NCBI RefSeq assembly: GCF_002368095.1
Contig: NZ_AP018227.1
Coordinates: forward strand, 1,845,359 to 1,909,358
DNA: 64,000 nucleotides
Source: Calothrix parasitica NIES-267
GTDB taxonomy: Bacteria > Cyanobacteriota > Cyanobacteriia > Cyanobacteriales > Nostocaceae
Direction: 5' to 3'
Made by a program: the position numbers and the translations under genes. The notes under the pieces are model-generated. The model saw only the letters and a program-made list of their open reading frames with translations. It was not told the DNA's origin and ran no database searches. Position 1 is the first letter of the stretch. Each line of letters opens with the position of its first letter. This document shows, in pieces, positions 45,955 to 56,294 of this stretch.

Positions 45955-46368
45955 TTGGGAATTGGTAATTGATAATTGCTCTCGCTTGTAGTGGGAGCAT
46001 CTAATTCTTTTAATATTTATTTTCAATAACTCCACCCATGTGGTGAATATTATCTTATTAGTTTGTTAGTTATTTTGCATACATGACAATAAACTCACAT
46101 TCCTTGCAACGTTGTGCAGTAGTTTCTTTACCACTAAAGACTGTAAGTTTTGTTAGTGCGTTCTAGTCATTACTTTTAAACTTTAAATTCATGGGTCCTT
46201 GGAGTATTCTGATTCAAACTCGCAATTATCGCGCATAGGACGTTTCATTTCTGTATTCCTTTTTTTATCCACAATAATCGTTATTTCTGCTACACATCGG
46301 TTAACAAACCCAAATACGGAGAGACGTTGTACTACAACGTCTCTACAGGAGTGACTTACAATTGCAGG
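45955..46368. other. Non-coding gap between parA and katG
   Basis: 414 bases. It starts with a TAATTGCTCTCGCTTGTAG repeat-like stretch that also occurs after the parA remnant (from about 49006) and near 52518, and holds a GAGACG palindrome at 46321-46346. No gene seen. Confidence 0.5.
46321..46346. repeat. GAGACGTTGT...ACAACGTCTC palindrome
   Basis: Perfect inverted repeat 23 bases past the katG stop; a plausible terminator on the minus strand. Confidence 0.75.
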
Positions 46369-48651
46369 TTAAGCAACGTCAAAGCGGTCAAGCATCATTA
46401 CCTTATTCCAAGCTGCAACAAAGTCTTTAACCATCCGTTCGCAACCGTCATCGGCACCGTAGACTTCAGCTACCTGACGCAGTTCTGCGTTAGAACCGAA
46501 AATCAAATCGCAGCGTGTCGCGGTAAACTTTATTTCGCCGGTTTTGCGATCGCAAATATTAAAGAGCATCTCGCGATTGTCAATTGGCTTCCACTCGTAG
46601 TCCATGCTGGTCAAGACACGGAAAAAGTCATTGGTCAAAACGCCTGGTCTGTCGGTAAAGATACCATGTTTTGAACCATCCCAATTTTGGTCGAGGGCAC
46701 GAAGTCCACCGACAAGAACCGTCCACTCGGGTGCAGTCAGTGTAAGCAGTTGCGCGCGGTCGAGGAAGATGCGCTCCGCCTTCACCTTATAGCCCACAGC
46801 CTCGTTATGATAATTTCTGAAACCGTCCGAGACTGGCTTGAGCCATTCAAAGCTTTCAACATCTGTCATTTCTTGGGTAGTATCCATTCGACCGGTCGTG
46901 AATGGAACGCTGACATCAACCCCAGCATCTTTCGCAGCTTTTTCCACAGCAGCGCAGCCACCGAGGACAATAAGATCCGCAATTGAGATTTTTTTGCTAC
47001 CCGATTGATTACCGTTGAATTCTGACTGAATTTGCTCCAGTGTGGATAAAACCTGGCTAAGCTCCTGCGGGCGGTTTACTTCCCAGTCTTTTTGGGGATT
47101 TAGGCGAACGCGAGCGCCATTTGCACCACCGCGCTTGTCGGAGTCGCGATAGTTTGATGCGGAAGCCCAAGCTGCTGACACCAGCGCCGAAACTGAAAGT
47201 CCACTCTCCAAAATCTTGTCTTTGAGAGAACTAATATCGGCATCATTGACGACATCGTGGTCGAGTGCTGGAATTGGATCTTGCCAAGTCAGGTCTTCTT
47301 CTGCAACTTCTGGTCCAAGATAGCGTACTTTTGGTCCCATGTCCCGATGAGTCAGCTTGTACCAAGCACGCGCAAATGTATCGCTAAAATACTCGAAGTC
47401 ACCGAGAAATTTTTCACAGACTTGACGATAAGCGGAATCTTCCTTCAACGCAACGTCTGAAGTCATCATCATTAACGCATGCTCGACACCTGGCTTATGA
47501 GCATCTGGTGTCTTTGGTGCTTTAGGGTCAACTGGCTTCCACTGAATGGCATCGGTGGGGCTTTTGGTTTTTTCCCAATCGTATTTAAAGAGATTTTCTA
47601 GGTAGCTGTTGTCCCACTGGGTCGGGTTTGGTGTCCACGAACCTTCAATCCCATTCGTCATTGTATATTCTGCAAATCCAGTACCTTCAGGGTTTTGCCA
47701 CCCCAAACCCATTGCCTGAATCGGCGCACCTTCGGGGGCTGGCCCAATCTTTTCTGCTCCAACCATACCGTGGCTTTTACCAAAAGCATGACCACCGGCA
47801 ATTAAAGCTACAGTTTCCTCATCGTTCATCGCCATGCGTGCAAAAGTCTCGCGGATATCGCGGGCAGATGCAATTGGGTCTCCGCTGCCATCAGGACCTT
47901 CTGGATCGACATAGATTAAAGCCTGGTGCGAAGCTCCCAACGGGTTTTCGAGGTCGTAGTATTCGTCTTTTGGTTCCCCTTCCCAGCGAATTGTTCGAGT
48001 GACCATTTCATTTGGATGTCCCTCGTGCTGCTTGCCATTTTCTCCGAAGGCTTCACCATTCCAGAACTCAGGACCCCAGTAGGTGGCGCGGTCTGCTTCC
48101 CAAGCATCAATGCGACCACCACCGTAGCCAAAGGTCTTCAGACCCATGATTTCCAGCGAGCAGTTGCCGACCAAAATCATTAAATCTGCCCAACTCAGTG
48201 CTGCGCCGTATTTCTGCTTGATTGGCCAGAGCAGCCGTCGTGATTTATCTGTGTTGCCATTATCCCACCAAGAATTGATGGGGGCGAAACGCTGCATACC
48301 TCGGCTCGCTCCCCCGCGACCGTCTGCGATGCGGTAGGTTCCCGCAGCGTGCCATGCCATGCGAATCATCTGAGGTCCGTAGTTACCGTAGTCGGCTGGC
48401 CACCAGTCTTTTGAATCTGTGAGTAGGGTTTTGATATCCTTCTTCAACTGTTGGAAGTCAATCTTCCCAAACGCTTCCTTATAGTCAAAATCTCCTAGCG
48501 GGTTAGCCAGGGGTGAATTTTGGTGAAGCAGCTCGACCTGAAGTCGATTCGGCCACCAATCATCAGTTTGCGGCTTAGAACCGAGCGCTCCTCCAACGCG
48601 GGTTCCACGAAAGGGACATTGTGCAGGAGCGCTTTGGGGGTTATTGTTCAT
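46369..48651 (-). CDS. katG: Catalase-peroxidase
   Basis: Bifunctional haem enzyme that destroys hydrogen peroxide. 760 residues, with both tandem peroxidase-like domains as usual. The distal site is [13 protein letters not shown] and the proximal haem ligand lies in [14 protein letters not shown]. The residues forming the Trp-Tyr-Met adduct needed for catalase activity are present (W in MAWHAAG, Y in [10 protein letters not shown] in RMAMND). Its base composition and codon use look richer in G/C than the neighbours', and it sits between an intact parA and a parA fragment, so acquisition or rearrangement is possible. ATG 48651 gives the family N-terminus [14 protein letters not shown]. Confidence 0.97.
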   Translation of the reverse strand: MNNNPQSAPAQCPFRGTRVGGALGSKPQTDDWWPNRLQVELLHQNSPLANPLGDFDYKEAFGKIDFQQLKKDIKTLLTDSKDWWPADYGNYGPQMIRMAWHAAGTYRIADGRGGASRGMQRFAPINSWWDNGNTDKSRRLLWPIKQKYGAALSWADLMILVGNCSLEIMGLKTFGYGGGRIDAWEADRATYWGPEFWNGEAFGENGKQHEGHPNEMVTRTIRWEGEPKDEYYDLENPLGASHQALIYVDPEGPDGSGDPIASARDIRETFARMAMNDEETVALIAGGHAFGKSHGMVGAEKIGPAPEGAPIQAMGLGWQNPEGTGFAEYTMTNGIEGSWTPNPTQWDNSYLENLFKYDWEKTKSPTDAIQWKPVDPKAPKTPDAHKPGVEHALMMMTSDVALKEDSAYRQVCEKFLGDFEYFSDTFARAWYKLTHRDMGPKVRYLGPEVAEEDLTWQDPIPALDHDVVNDADISSLKDKILESGLSVSALVSAAWASASNYRDSDKRGGANGARVRLNPQKDWEVNRPQELSQVLSTLEQIQSEFNGNQSGSKKISIADLIVLGGCAAVEKAAKDAGVDVSVPFTTGRMDTTQEMTDVESFEWLKPVSDGFRNYHNEAVGYKVKAERIFLDRAQLLTLTAPEWTVLVGGLRALDQNWDGSKHGIFTDRPGVLTNDFFRVLTSMDYEWKPIDNREMLFNICDRKTGEIKFTATRCDLIFGSNAELRQVAEVYGADDGCERMVKDFVAAWNKVMMLDRFDVA

Positions 48652-48870
48652 TTAGTTTAATCCTTTCTACAATTGTTGTGATGATCTGGTTCGAGGTTTT
48701 ACTTGAGGAGATTGCGTAGGCTAAAGTTTGTGTCACAGCAATTTCTACATTATATGAAATATAAGGATTTCGGCGTTGCTTGATAAGTAATGTTAAGTAA
48801 TAAGTAATGAGTAATGAGTAATGAGTAAAAAGTAATAAATAGTGAGTAGCGATAGTAAAAATCCTAGGCA

Positions 48871-48983
48871 CGATTTAATTATTCTCGATTGCGCTGAACA
48901 CGAAGCAAATATCAATATTTCAATAATTGGGAGCTTCAAAAGCGTTTAATCAATTGACTCAGGAATTGTTGCAAAAGCTTTAG
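48871..48983 (+). pseudogene. Remnant of a parA gene (three joined 3' segments)
   Basis: Three pieces match the gene at 45070-45954 in order: CGATT(T)TATTATTCTCGATTG (parA about 45527), GAACACGAAGCAAATATC (about 45685), and TTCAAAAGCGTTTAATCA...GAATTG to a stop (about 45905). Two internal stretches are deleted and the 5' half is missing. Similarity continues into the 3' flank (GGTAATTGGTAGTTGCTCTC). The rest of 48652-49111 has TAATGAGTAATGAGTAA short repeats and no gene. Confidence 0.8.
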
Positions 48984-49111
48984 TTGGGCATTGGGCATTG
49001 GGCATTGGTAATTGGTAGTTGCTCTCACTCATTGTGGGAGCGTTTTACTTTTTAACTCCAAATTTCAAATATCTTTAGCTATGGAAATATAAACTAAGAA
49101 AAAATGTTTTA

Positions 49112-49807
49112 CTAAAGAACGTGAATCACGGTAAATAAACCGTGCTTATAGCGGTCTGGAAAACATAGTTCATCATTAAGGGTCATTTTCCACAAAGCAT
49201 ATGTTGTAGTTTCTACTTCTGGAGCCTTTAGTTTTACTGAAATTTCAACACTTTCACCGGGATTTGTAAGAGGTATTTTTACGTGTCGTGGAGAAGAAAT
49301 CAAACCCAAACCCTTACAAGCTCCTTGTCGCGTTAATTTTCTATTTCTCCATATTACATTTCCTGTATTACGGATTTTCCAGGCTTGAATAAACTCTTCG
49401 CCACGCTCCATAATTGTTCCGTCAGGAATCTTTACACTTATAAAAACAGAAGTATCTTGAGGATCTGATGTTAAGGGTAATAAAACGAAAGGAATTGAGC
49501 CTTCAGTTTCTGATAAATCGATGACATCCTTTAGCTCAACCTTTAAAACAGAACAATAAGCACAAAAAACTCTTTCTGCAACTTTGTGACCTTCCAAAAA
49601 ACGTTTCCAGCTAGACGTATTAATTCCATCAGCATAGACTTCACCATAATAAGCATTTTCATAAATAACTGTATCTGGATTCAATATTTTACTCGCTGCA
49701 ACCAATGGTTCATGATTGCCAGGATTTGTAGTCTTCCACCCCATCTTCTCACGGGCTTGTCTTACAATTTCTCTGCCTTTTTCAGTAACTTTAAATCTCG
49801 AACTCAT
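49112..49807 (-). CDS. HTH-like / NBR1-type Ig-like domain protein
   Basis: 231 residues. The first 100 (FKVTEKGREIVRQAREKMGW, then SSWKRFLEGHKVAERVFCAYC) resemble the helical, HTH-like effector-associated segment at the N-terminus of many cyanobacterial STAND, pentapeptide or signalling proteins. The second half is an NBR1/FW-type Ig-like domain: EEFIQAWKIRNTGNVIWRNR and ALWKMTLNDELCFPD carry its conserved tryptophans. In eukaryotes this domain is found in autophagy receptors; in bacteria it is thought to mediate protein binding. No enzyme part. Stand-alone gene; function unknown. Confidence 0.72.
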   Translation of the reverse strand: MSSRFKVTEKGREIVRQAREKMGWKTTNPGNHEPLVAASKILNPDTVIYENAYYGEVYADGINTSSWKRFLEGHKVAERVFCAYCSVLKVELKDVIDLSETEGSIPFVLLPLTSDPQDTSVFISVKIPDGTIMERGEEFIQAWKIRNTGNVIWRNRKLTRQGACKGLGLISSPRHVKIPLTNPGESVEISVKLKAPEVETTTYALWKMTLNDELCFPDRYKHGLFTVIHVL

Positions 49808-50170
49808 GCATTGTTTTATTTGTCAAGGTTCAAAAATTCATTTTATCAAACCATAAATTGACTCTAGCCACAAAATAAAACAGTATACGATAATTCTCAT
49901 AAATCAACAGCGTTTTATGCAGCTTATAACAAATCGGCATATCGCAATTTTACGAATAGCAATCTGCACTCAATTAAAAATACGATGACTCAAAGTAGAA
50001 CTCTCCGAAAAAGTCTTGTTCACTTTTTGCACGATTTCGAGATTCGGTAGTGCCTATATATTCTTGATTTTTGTGATGTTAATGATTGCTAACGTCACTC
50101 ATAATTACCTTTTTGGGTCTATTCTCAAATATCTAAGTTTTGTAAAAACATTCTTTTGGGATAAATAAAC
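49808..50170. other. Non-coding gap
   Basis: 363 bases, A/T-rich, between divergent genes. No reading frame or repeat of note was seen; it should hold the promoters of both neighbours. Confidence 0.4.
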
Positions 50171-50479
50171 ATGAAAGTTGTTCATAATTTAGTATTTGCT
50201 ACTGCTTTAATAGTAAGCACATCAATTTTTCCTTCAGATGCACAAGCACAGACCGAACTAGGCCCTGTGAATATTGATGCATATTGTAAAAAACGTTTTG
50301 GTGATAGGTCAACAGCAGAATTAGTAGAGAATACAGCCTGGGGATGGCGTTGCCGCATACGTGAAGACTTAGTGACTGTTTCAATAAGCAATGCTTGTCG
50401 ATATAAATATGGTCAGCGTGCCTACGCACAAGCGAGGAATTCACGCGATCCCTATTCCTGGGTCTGTCTCTCAAGATAA
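50171..50479 (+). CDS. Small exported cysteine-containing protein
   Basis: 102 residues with a signal peptide (VHNLVFATALIVSTSIFPSD, ending AQAQ). The mature domain has four cysteines spaced as two probable disulfides (DAYCKKRFG, WGWRCRIRED, SNACRYKYG, YSWVCLSR). Domains of this look occur, sometimes repeated, in cyanobacterial secreted proteins; function unknown. It is 35 bases before the LysM gene and perhaps co-transcribed with it. Confidence 0.65.
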   Translation: MKVVHNLVFATALIVSTSIFPSDAQAQTELGPVNIDAYCKKRFGDRSTAELVENTAWGWRCRIREDLVTVSISNACRYKYGQRAYAQARNSRDPYSWVCLSR

Positions 50480-50514
50480 ACTTCGATAATTCTAAGTTTT
50501 TATAGTTTCAATCA

Positions 50515-52245
50515 ATGAATGATACTAATATCAACGGTAATCTACCATTAGATGCATCACAGTTCCAATTACAAGATAACTCTGCTGGTTATGGTTTAGA
50601 CGTAACCCAACAAGAAGATAGTCTTGATTTTAACTTTGGTTTATCAGATTATTTTAGCTATACTGTCAATCCACAAGATACTCTTTGGGATATTGCTGAT
50701 AGAGAAACTGACAACCCCTTAAATTGGAAGAAATTTAGAGAATCCGACGGAACTAACTTTACCTCTGATGAAGCCCGCAAACTGCAAATCGGTTCTACTG
50801 TTTATATTCCTAAAGACATCCTTACGGGTTTAGCTGTATCGTCCATTGATACATTTGAATACGACTCTCCTTCCGACTCAATCACTAATTACACGCCATC
50901 TTCTATTCCGAATGAAGATTATATCCCTTACACTGTTAAACCGAATGATACGTTATGGGATATTGCATCGAAAGAATTTGGCGATCCGTATGATTGGATC
51001 GCAATTCTTAAAGCTGACGGAACCAATTTTACAGAGGAAGAAGCAAAGCAACTACAAATAAATTCGACAATTTACTTACCAAAAAACCTTGCAATTTCAT
51101 CTCAAAGCGATCAAGTCGATGATGTAGTTGTTAGCCCTACTCCGGAACTTAAGAGTTATTTAGATACTATTCAATCTGATGAATCAGAAGCAGAAAGTAA
51201 CTCACAAAAAAATGAAAATTCTTCACAACTATCAAACAATCCCTTTGCCCCATTCGTTCAGCCAAACTTAGGCTATACAGTTAAATCAGATAAAGTATTT
51301 GAAGGTGGAAACATAAATGCTGGTTTATTTAGGGCTGTAGTTGTCGATGATAAAATGGAAGGAAAAATATCCTTTGAACCAAATTGGGAGCCAGGAAAAA
51401 ATTCGTTTTTAGAACCTGACTATGTTCCAACTTTGAACTTAGAGCTATCCAATTTATTCCGCGAAGCCGAAAAATCTTGGGAAACTGATATTATTGATGG
51501 ATTATTAAAATGGGATGAATCAAAAGGATTTTCATTCCAAATTGGGGAGTTAGAACCTTTTTCTGTCTGGGTTTCTGAGTTGGAAGCTAACGCATTTGAC
51601 CCAAAAACAGGTTCACCAACCACTGATTTAACAGTTGCTGTTGAAGGCGAACTTAATAAGTTAATTCCTGAAAATATAAAATCTCAAGATGCATTTAAAC
51701 ATCTAGATTTAGCAAATATGACAGGTGAAATAGAATATAGTGCAAAATTGTCTTGGAAGCACGAACCACCTGAAATATTTAAGCCTCTTGTTCCCGAACC
51801 CGTAACTGTATATGTAAACGACTCGCTTCCTCAATATAATCAACCAAGACAACCAGCAGGAATTAACCCTTATCCGCTTGAAGAAATAATTCGCCAACCT
51901 CCAATTACTCCACCACCTATTATGGAACCTGAATCGGTTTCTGTACCTAACGTTACTATTGAAAGGCCAAATATAGAAACAGTTACACAGCCTACGTTAT
52001 CTCCTGTAACCTCAGACACTGTAAAAGATACTAACCCAATCAATAATTTTCTTCAAGAAAATTCTTCTACTGTAAGTAGTCTAAGTAGTCTTGCATTATT
52101 AGGTGTAACTGCATTAGCTGTTGGAGGATATGCTGCTACAGCCCCAGTGTCGCTTCCAGCAACACTATTAACTGCTACTGCTGGTGTTATCGGATTATCT
52201 GTGTTGAGACTATTTGGGGATTCTGGAGATGATGAACTCTCATAA
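50515..52245 (+). CDS. Protein with two LysM domains and a hydrophobic C-terminus
   Basis: 576 residues with no classical signal peptide. LysM modules at residues about 45-102 (YTVNPQDTLWDIADRETDNP...LQIGSTVYIPKD) and about 142-196 (YTVKPNDTLWDIASKEFGDP...INSTIYLPKN) bind peptidoglycan or chitin-like glycans. The two share the longer DGTNFTxxEAxxLQI insert and come from a duplication. The central 200 residues are acidic and look beta-rich with no match known to me, followed by a Pro-rich stretch, and the last 60 residues hold two hydrophobic helices (SSLALLGVTALAVGGYAATA). It may be a surface, tail-like or membrane-anchored envelope protein. Confidence 0.75.
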   Translation: MNDTNINGNLPLDASQFQLQDNSAGYGLDVTQQEDSLDFNFGLSDYFSYTVNPQDTLWDIADRETDNPLNWKKFRESDGTNFTSDEARKLQIGSTVYIPKDILTGLAVSSIDTFEYDSPSDSITNYTPSSIPNEDYIPYTVKPNDTLWDIASKEFGDPYDWIAILKADGTNFTEEEAKQLQINSTIYLPKNLAISSQSDQVDDVVVSPTPELKSYLDTIQSDESEAESNSQKNENSSQLSNNPFAPFVQPNLGYTVKSDKVFEGGNINAGLFRAVVVDDKMEGKISFEPNWEPGKNSFLEPDYVPTLNLELSNLFREAEKSWETDIIDGLLKWDESKGFSFQIGELEPFSVWVSELEANAFDPKTGSPTTDLTVAVEGELNKLIPENIKSQDAFKHLDLANMTGEIEYSAKLSWKHEPPEIFKPLVPEPVTVYVNDSLPQYNQPRQPAGINPYPLEEIIRQPPITPPPIMEPESVSVPNVTIERPNIETVTQPTLSPVTSDTVKDTNPINNFLQENSSTVSSLSSLALLGVTALAVGGYAATAPVSLPATLLTATAGVIGLSVLRLFGDSGDDELS

Positions 52246-52267
52246 TTATTTACGTGCGATGCTAGTG

Positions 52268-52342
52268 GTAGGTTGGGTTGAACGAAGTGAAACCCAACAA
52301 GAGTTTGCAAATGTTGGGTTTCGTTCCTCAACCCAACCTACA
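52268..52342. repeat. GTAGGTTGGGTTGA...CCCAACCTAC element
   Basis: Inverted ends with internal GAAACCCAACAAGAG/ATGTTGGGTTTCG arms. A partial second copy lies at 52453-52494. Together they fill most of 52246-52559, where no gene was seen. Confidence 0.75.
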
Positions 52343-52452
52343 ATCTAAAGCCGGATGCTTGGTAACTTGCTTGTCCGGTTTGTCGGGGGGAAGGGGGTCG
52401 CGATATCCCTGCCCCACCCATTAAACACCAACTCCCTCAACGGGGGACGATA

Positions 52453-52494
52453 GAGTTTGCAAATGTTGGGTTTCGTTCCTCAACCCAACCTACA
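52453..52494. repeat. Partial copy of the GTAGGTTGGGTT element
   Basis: Repeats AGAGTTTGCAAATGTTGGG and CCTCAACCCAACCTACA of 52268-52342 nearly exactly, i.e. its right half only. Confidence 0.7.
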
Positions 52495-52559
52495 ATATTT
52501 TAATTAGAAGTTATTAATTGATAGTTGCTTTCACTTGTTGTGAGAGCATGAAATTGTGT

Positions 52560-53213
52560 TTAATTTGGCATTAATTTCCGCAGTTGAATTAATTGATTTA
52601 AATTTTCTTCTACCTCACTGGGGTTCATTGCTGATTGATAATAGTTAAAAATGATAAGTGCATCTTCACTTACTTCAATTTCCATATATGAATGTGGTTG
52701 TGATAAAAGATATTCCATCATTTTTGGATTGCAAAAATCATAAGCAAAATCTTTATTCTTACAACTCACGGTAAAATATTTTGAAAATTCTACAGATTCA
52801 GGTCTATTGTCTTTAAAACCTACAATGTTTCCAAATAAATCAAACCTGTTTTTTGGACGTATAAGAATATTGGGGAAAGATTGCTCCAGATGAATTAATA
52901 CTCCTCCAATGTAATGAGTACTTTTATTTTGATATTTAAAGTGAACATTAAAAGAAAGAAATGAATAGCCATCCCATGTCCCTTTAACAACGTCAAACAC
53001 GGAAATAGAGAGGATAAACCGAATTAAATTTGAGTGTTTATAATTACGGCAAATCTTCCCATCGCGTTTCGGATTGTAATACCAATTGTATGATTGTGCC
53101 CAATTTTGGTAAGCTTTTCTTCTTTTTTTATCTTTCTGAAATTGATAATAGATAGCAAACGGAATTAAAATAATCATGATAATAAAGATAATATTGAAAA
53201 TTGTTAATTCCAT
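52560..53213 (-). CDS. Hypothetical membrane-anchored protein
   Basis: 217 residues. One N-terminal transmembrane helix (residues about 5-23, IFNIIFIIMIILIPFAI) is followed by a basic patch (KDKKRRKAYQNW) and a mixed alpha/beta domain (GYSFLSFNVHFKYQ, RPKNRFDLFGN). The sequence fits no family I recognise; it resembles hypothetical inner-membrane proteins with a cytoplasmic domain. Same strand as ileS, which precedes it; separated by about 190 bases containing a palindrome. Confidence 0.6.
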   Translation of the reverse strand: MELTIFNIIFIIMIILIPFAIYYQFQKDKKRRKAYQNWAQSYNWYYNPKRDGKICRNYKHSNLIRFILSISVFDVVKGTWDGYSFLSFNVHFKYQNKSTHYIGGVLIHLEQSFPNILIRPKNRFDLFGNIVGFKDNRPESVEFSKYFTVSCKNKDFAYDFCNPKMMEYLLSQPHSYMEIEVSEDALIIFNYYQSAMNPSEVEENLNQLIQLRKLMPN

Positions 53214-53341
53214 AGCATTAAGAAGAATAATAAACGAGTATCAATTAAATATAAGTTAGATTTCGTATATTTCCTTCCGGTGAAATACTATACTTTTAAA
53301 AGATGTTATTTGATGAAATTCTGATTAAAACTATAAACGCG

Positions 53342-53370
53342 GAGAGACGTTGCATTGCAACGTCTCTACA
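53342..53370. repeat. GAGACGTTGC...GCAACGTCTC palindrome
   Basis: Perfect inverted repeat 36 bases downstream of the ileS stop on the minus strand; likely serves as its terminator. Confidence 0.8.
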
Positions 53371-53405
53371 TTAGTGATTGTGTATTTTTTATTAATTATT
53401 GGTTT

Positions 53406-56294
53406 TTAGAATTCTCCTGCTAATGCACTAACGCATCTTTCACAAAGCAGCGGATGTTCTTTTGACTCTCCCACCTTAGTAGAATAATTCCAGCATCTAT
53501 CGCATTTGTGTCCATCTGCTTTTGCGACTCCAATATCCCAGTTATCTGTCTGCGATTTGTGTTTACATTCATCAACTCCAGGAGCATCTAAAATTTCTGC
53601 TTGAGATGTCAGGAATAAGTAACGAAGTTCGTCTACGTTATTGTTACTATTGTCGTTCAAAGATTTAATTGAATTACGTAACTCTTCGTCTTTGACGTAA
53701 AGCAATACTTTCGCTTCTAAGGAAGAACCAATCATTTTATCAATTCTGGCTTCTTCTAATACCTTATTTACATCGTTGCGAATTTGACGGATTTTTTCCC
53801 AGAATTTTACGATGTCGGGATTTTTCCATTTATCTTCTAACTGTACCCAACCGGCTTCAAATACTGATTTCTGCGGGGTTTCGTAGGGGATAAATTGCCA
53901 GATGTCTTCTGCCATGTGACACAATACTGGTGCAATGGCTTTGGTCAAATTCTCTAACGCGATTTGCATTACCGTTTGACAGCTACGACGACGGGAACCG
54001 TTTTCACTACTTATATACAACCTATCTTTACCCACATCTAAGTAGAAGTTGGATAAGTCTACAATGCAGAAATTTTGTACGGCTTGGAAGAAGCGTGAAA
54101 ATTGAAAGGTTTCGTATGCTTGGGTAATTTCGGAGAATACTTCTGTCATCCGATGCAGCATGTATTTGTCGATTTCGGCTAAATCTTTGTAAGCCATTTC
54201 GTCATCCACGGGATTAAAATCATGCAAGTTACCGAGCAAGAAGCGCGTTGTGTTGCGAATCTTGTTGCGGATATCCATGATTTGCTTCAAGGTATTTTTA
54301 CCAATTCCTACGTCGTTGGTATAGTCTACCGATGAAACCCACAACCGCAATACATCAGCACCGTAAGCGGGTTCTTGTTTCTGATTTTTTCCACCTTCAA
54401 TAACTACTCTCGGGTCAATTACGTTACCCAAAGATTTACTTTGCTTAAATCCTTTTTCGTCTAAAGTGTAACCGTGAGTCAAGACGGTTTTATAAGGTGC
54501 AACACCGTTAACCGCGACGCTGGTAAGTAAGCTGGATTGGAACCAACCCCGGTGCTGGTCGGAACCTTCTAAATATACATCGGCGGGATAGCGCAATTCG
54601 GGACGCTGTTCAACTACGGATGCCCAAGAAGAACCGGAATCAAACCATACATCCATCGTATCCATACCTTTACGGTATTTTCTGCCGTCGTTACGATACT
54701 TTTCTGGCATTAAATCTTCTACGGAGAGTTCCCACCAAGCATCGGAACCTTTTTCAGCAATGATTGCTTGAACGTGTTTGATGGTGTCTTCGTTCAATAC
54801 CACTTCGTTGGTTTCTTCGTCGTAAAATACCGGAATCGGAACACCCCAACTTCTTTGACGGGAGATACACCAGTCGTTTCTATCAGCAACCATTGGTGTG
54901 ATCCGGTTTTGTCCTTGAGCGGGAATCCACTGGACGGTTTTGATTTGTTCGAGTGCTGTTTCGCGGAATTTCTCCACGGAAGCAAACCACTGTTCGGTAG
55001 CTCGGAATATGGTTGGCTTTTTGGTTCTCCAATCGTAAGGATATTTGTGAGCGTAGGGTTCGTGTTTAATCAGCGATTTGGCTTCTGTCAATGCGTCGAT
55101 TATTGCTTGATTTCCTTCGCTAATTTGGTCTTTTGCACCGACAACTTTTAAACCAACAAACTTCCCTGCTTCTTCGGTAAATTTTCCGTTTGCGTCTACC
55201 GGAGCCAGAATCGGTAAATTATATTTTTGTCCGACGATGTAGTCTTCTTGACCGTGACCGGGTGCGGTATGAACTAAGCCGGTACCGGATTCAGTGGTAA
55301 TGTAATCTCCACCGATTATTACCGGGGATTCTCTATCAAATAAAGGATGACGGTAAGTAGAATTTTCTAATTCTTTTCCTTTGAAAGTGGCTTTAACAGT
55401 TAATTTCGCGCCAAAAACTTCCGAAAGACGCTCTGCTAAATCCGCAGCGACGATGAGATATTTAAATTCAACACCTGATAAATTCTCAACTTCTACCACA
55501 GCATAATTAAGCTCCGGATTCACCGCGACGGCTAAATTACCGGGAATTGTCCAAGGTGTAGTTGTCCAAATAGCTACACCCAAATCGGGTAAAAACTCTG
55601 ATAATTTATCTTTCGCTGCATCTGCTAAATTCGTCATCGGGAAAGCAGCGTAGATACTTGGTGAAGTATGTCCTTCGGGATATTCTAATTCAGCTTCAGC
55701 CAAAGCAGTTTTTGAGCTAGGACTCCAATGCACGGGTTTTAAACCGCGATAGATGTAACCCTTTAAAAACATATCGCCAAAAACAGCAATTTGTTCGGCT
55801 TCGTATTGAGGATTAGAAGTTAAATAAGGATGCTCCCAATCACCCCAAACACCATATCTTTTAAAACTTTCTCGCTGTTCGTTGACTGCTTCCCAAGCGA
55901 AATCCTTGGCTTTATTCCGCAGCTTCAAAGGAGTTAATTCCTGACGTTCCGAAGACTTCATGGTTTGCAATACCTTCAATTCAATTGGCAAACCGTGACA
56001 GTCCCAACCAGGTATATAGCTAATTTTACGACCTTGTAATATTTTGTAGCGATTAATAATATCTTTAAGAATTTTATTTAAAGCATGACCAATATGTAGC
56101 GAACCGTTTGCGTAGGGTGGCCCGTCATGTAATATGAATAATTCGCCTGGATTCTCTTGAGAAAGGCGTTCGTAGACTTGATTCTCCGCCCAAAACTTTT
56201 GGATTTCGGGTTCGCGCTTCGTAGCATTTGCCCGCATATCAAACTTAGTCTTGGGTAAATTTACTGTTTTTTTGTAGCTTCCTGATTCAGTCAT
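53406..56294 (-). CDS. ileS: Isoleucyl-tRNA synthetase
   Basis: Class I synthetase charging tRNA-Ile, with CP1 editing domain against valine. 962 residues, normal for bacteria. PPYANGSLHIGHALNK contains the HIGH motif (about residue 70), and the KMSKS loop reads GFKQSKSLGNVI. The editing region shows TTPWTIPGNLAVAV and TAPGHGQEDY. The C-terminal zinc site is intact (CDRCWNYS...LLCERC). ATG 56294 gives a normal N-terminus. The upstream 600 bases carry a terminator-like hairpin and a MITE-like repeat. Confidence 0.98.
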   Translation of the reverse strand: MTESGSYKKTVNLPKTKFDMRANATKREPEIQKFWAENQVYERLSQENPGELFILHDGPPYANGSLHIGHALNKILKDIINRYKILQGRKISYIPGWDCHGLPIELKVLQTMKSSERQELTPLKLRNKAKDFAWEAVNEQRESFKRYGVWGDWEHPYLTSNPQYEAEQIAVFGDMFLKGYIYRGLKPVHWSPSSKTALAEAELEYPEGHTSPSIYAAFPMTNLADAAKDKLSEFLPDLGVAIWTTTPWTIPGNLAVAVNPELNYAVVEVENLSGVEFKYLIVAADLAERLSEVFGAKLTVKATFKGKELENSTYRHPLFDRESPVIIGGDYITTESGTGLVHTAPGHGQEDYIVGQKYNLPILAPVDANGKFTEEAGKFVGLKVVGAKDQISEGNQAIIDALTEAKSLIKHEPYAHKYPYDWRTKKPTIFRATEQWFASVEKFRETALEQIKTVQWIPAQGQNRITPMVADRNDWCISRQRSWGVPIPVFYDEETNEVVLNEDTIKHVQAIIAEKGSDAWWELSVEDLMPEKYRNDGRKYRKGMDTMDVWFDSGSSWASVVEQRPELRYPADVYLEGSDQHRGWFQSSLLTSVAVNGVAPYKTVLTHGYTLDEKGFKQSKSLGNVIDPRVVIEGGKNQKQEPAYGADVLRLWVSSVDYTNDVGIGKNTLKQIMDIRNKIRNTTRFLLGNLHDFNPVDDEMAYKDLAEIDKYMLHRMTEVFSEITQAYETFQFSRFFQAVQNFCIVDLSNFYLDVGKDRLYISSENGSRRRSCQTVMQIALENLTKAIAPVLCHMAEDIWQFIPYETPQKSVFEAGWVQLEDKWKNPDIVKFWEKIRQIRNDVNKVLEEARIDKMIGSSLEAKVLLYVKDEELRNSIKSLNDNSNNNVDELRYLFLTSQAEILDAPGVDECKHKSQTDNWDIGVAKADGHKCDRCWNYSTKVGESKEHPLLCERCVSALAGEF

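Noticed and set aside
48641-48871. 76-codon minus-strand frame next to katG
   Set aside because: It runs through TAATGAGTAATGAG short repeats, giving a low-complexity LLLFTHYSLLITYY-type product.
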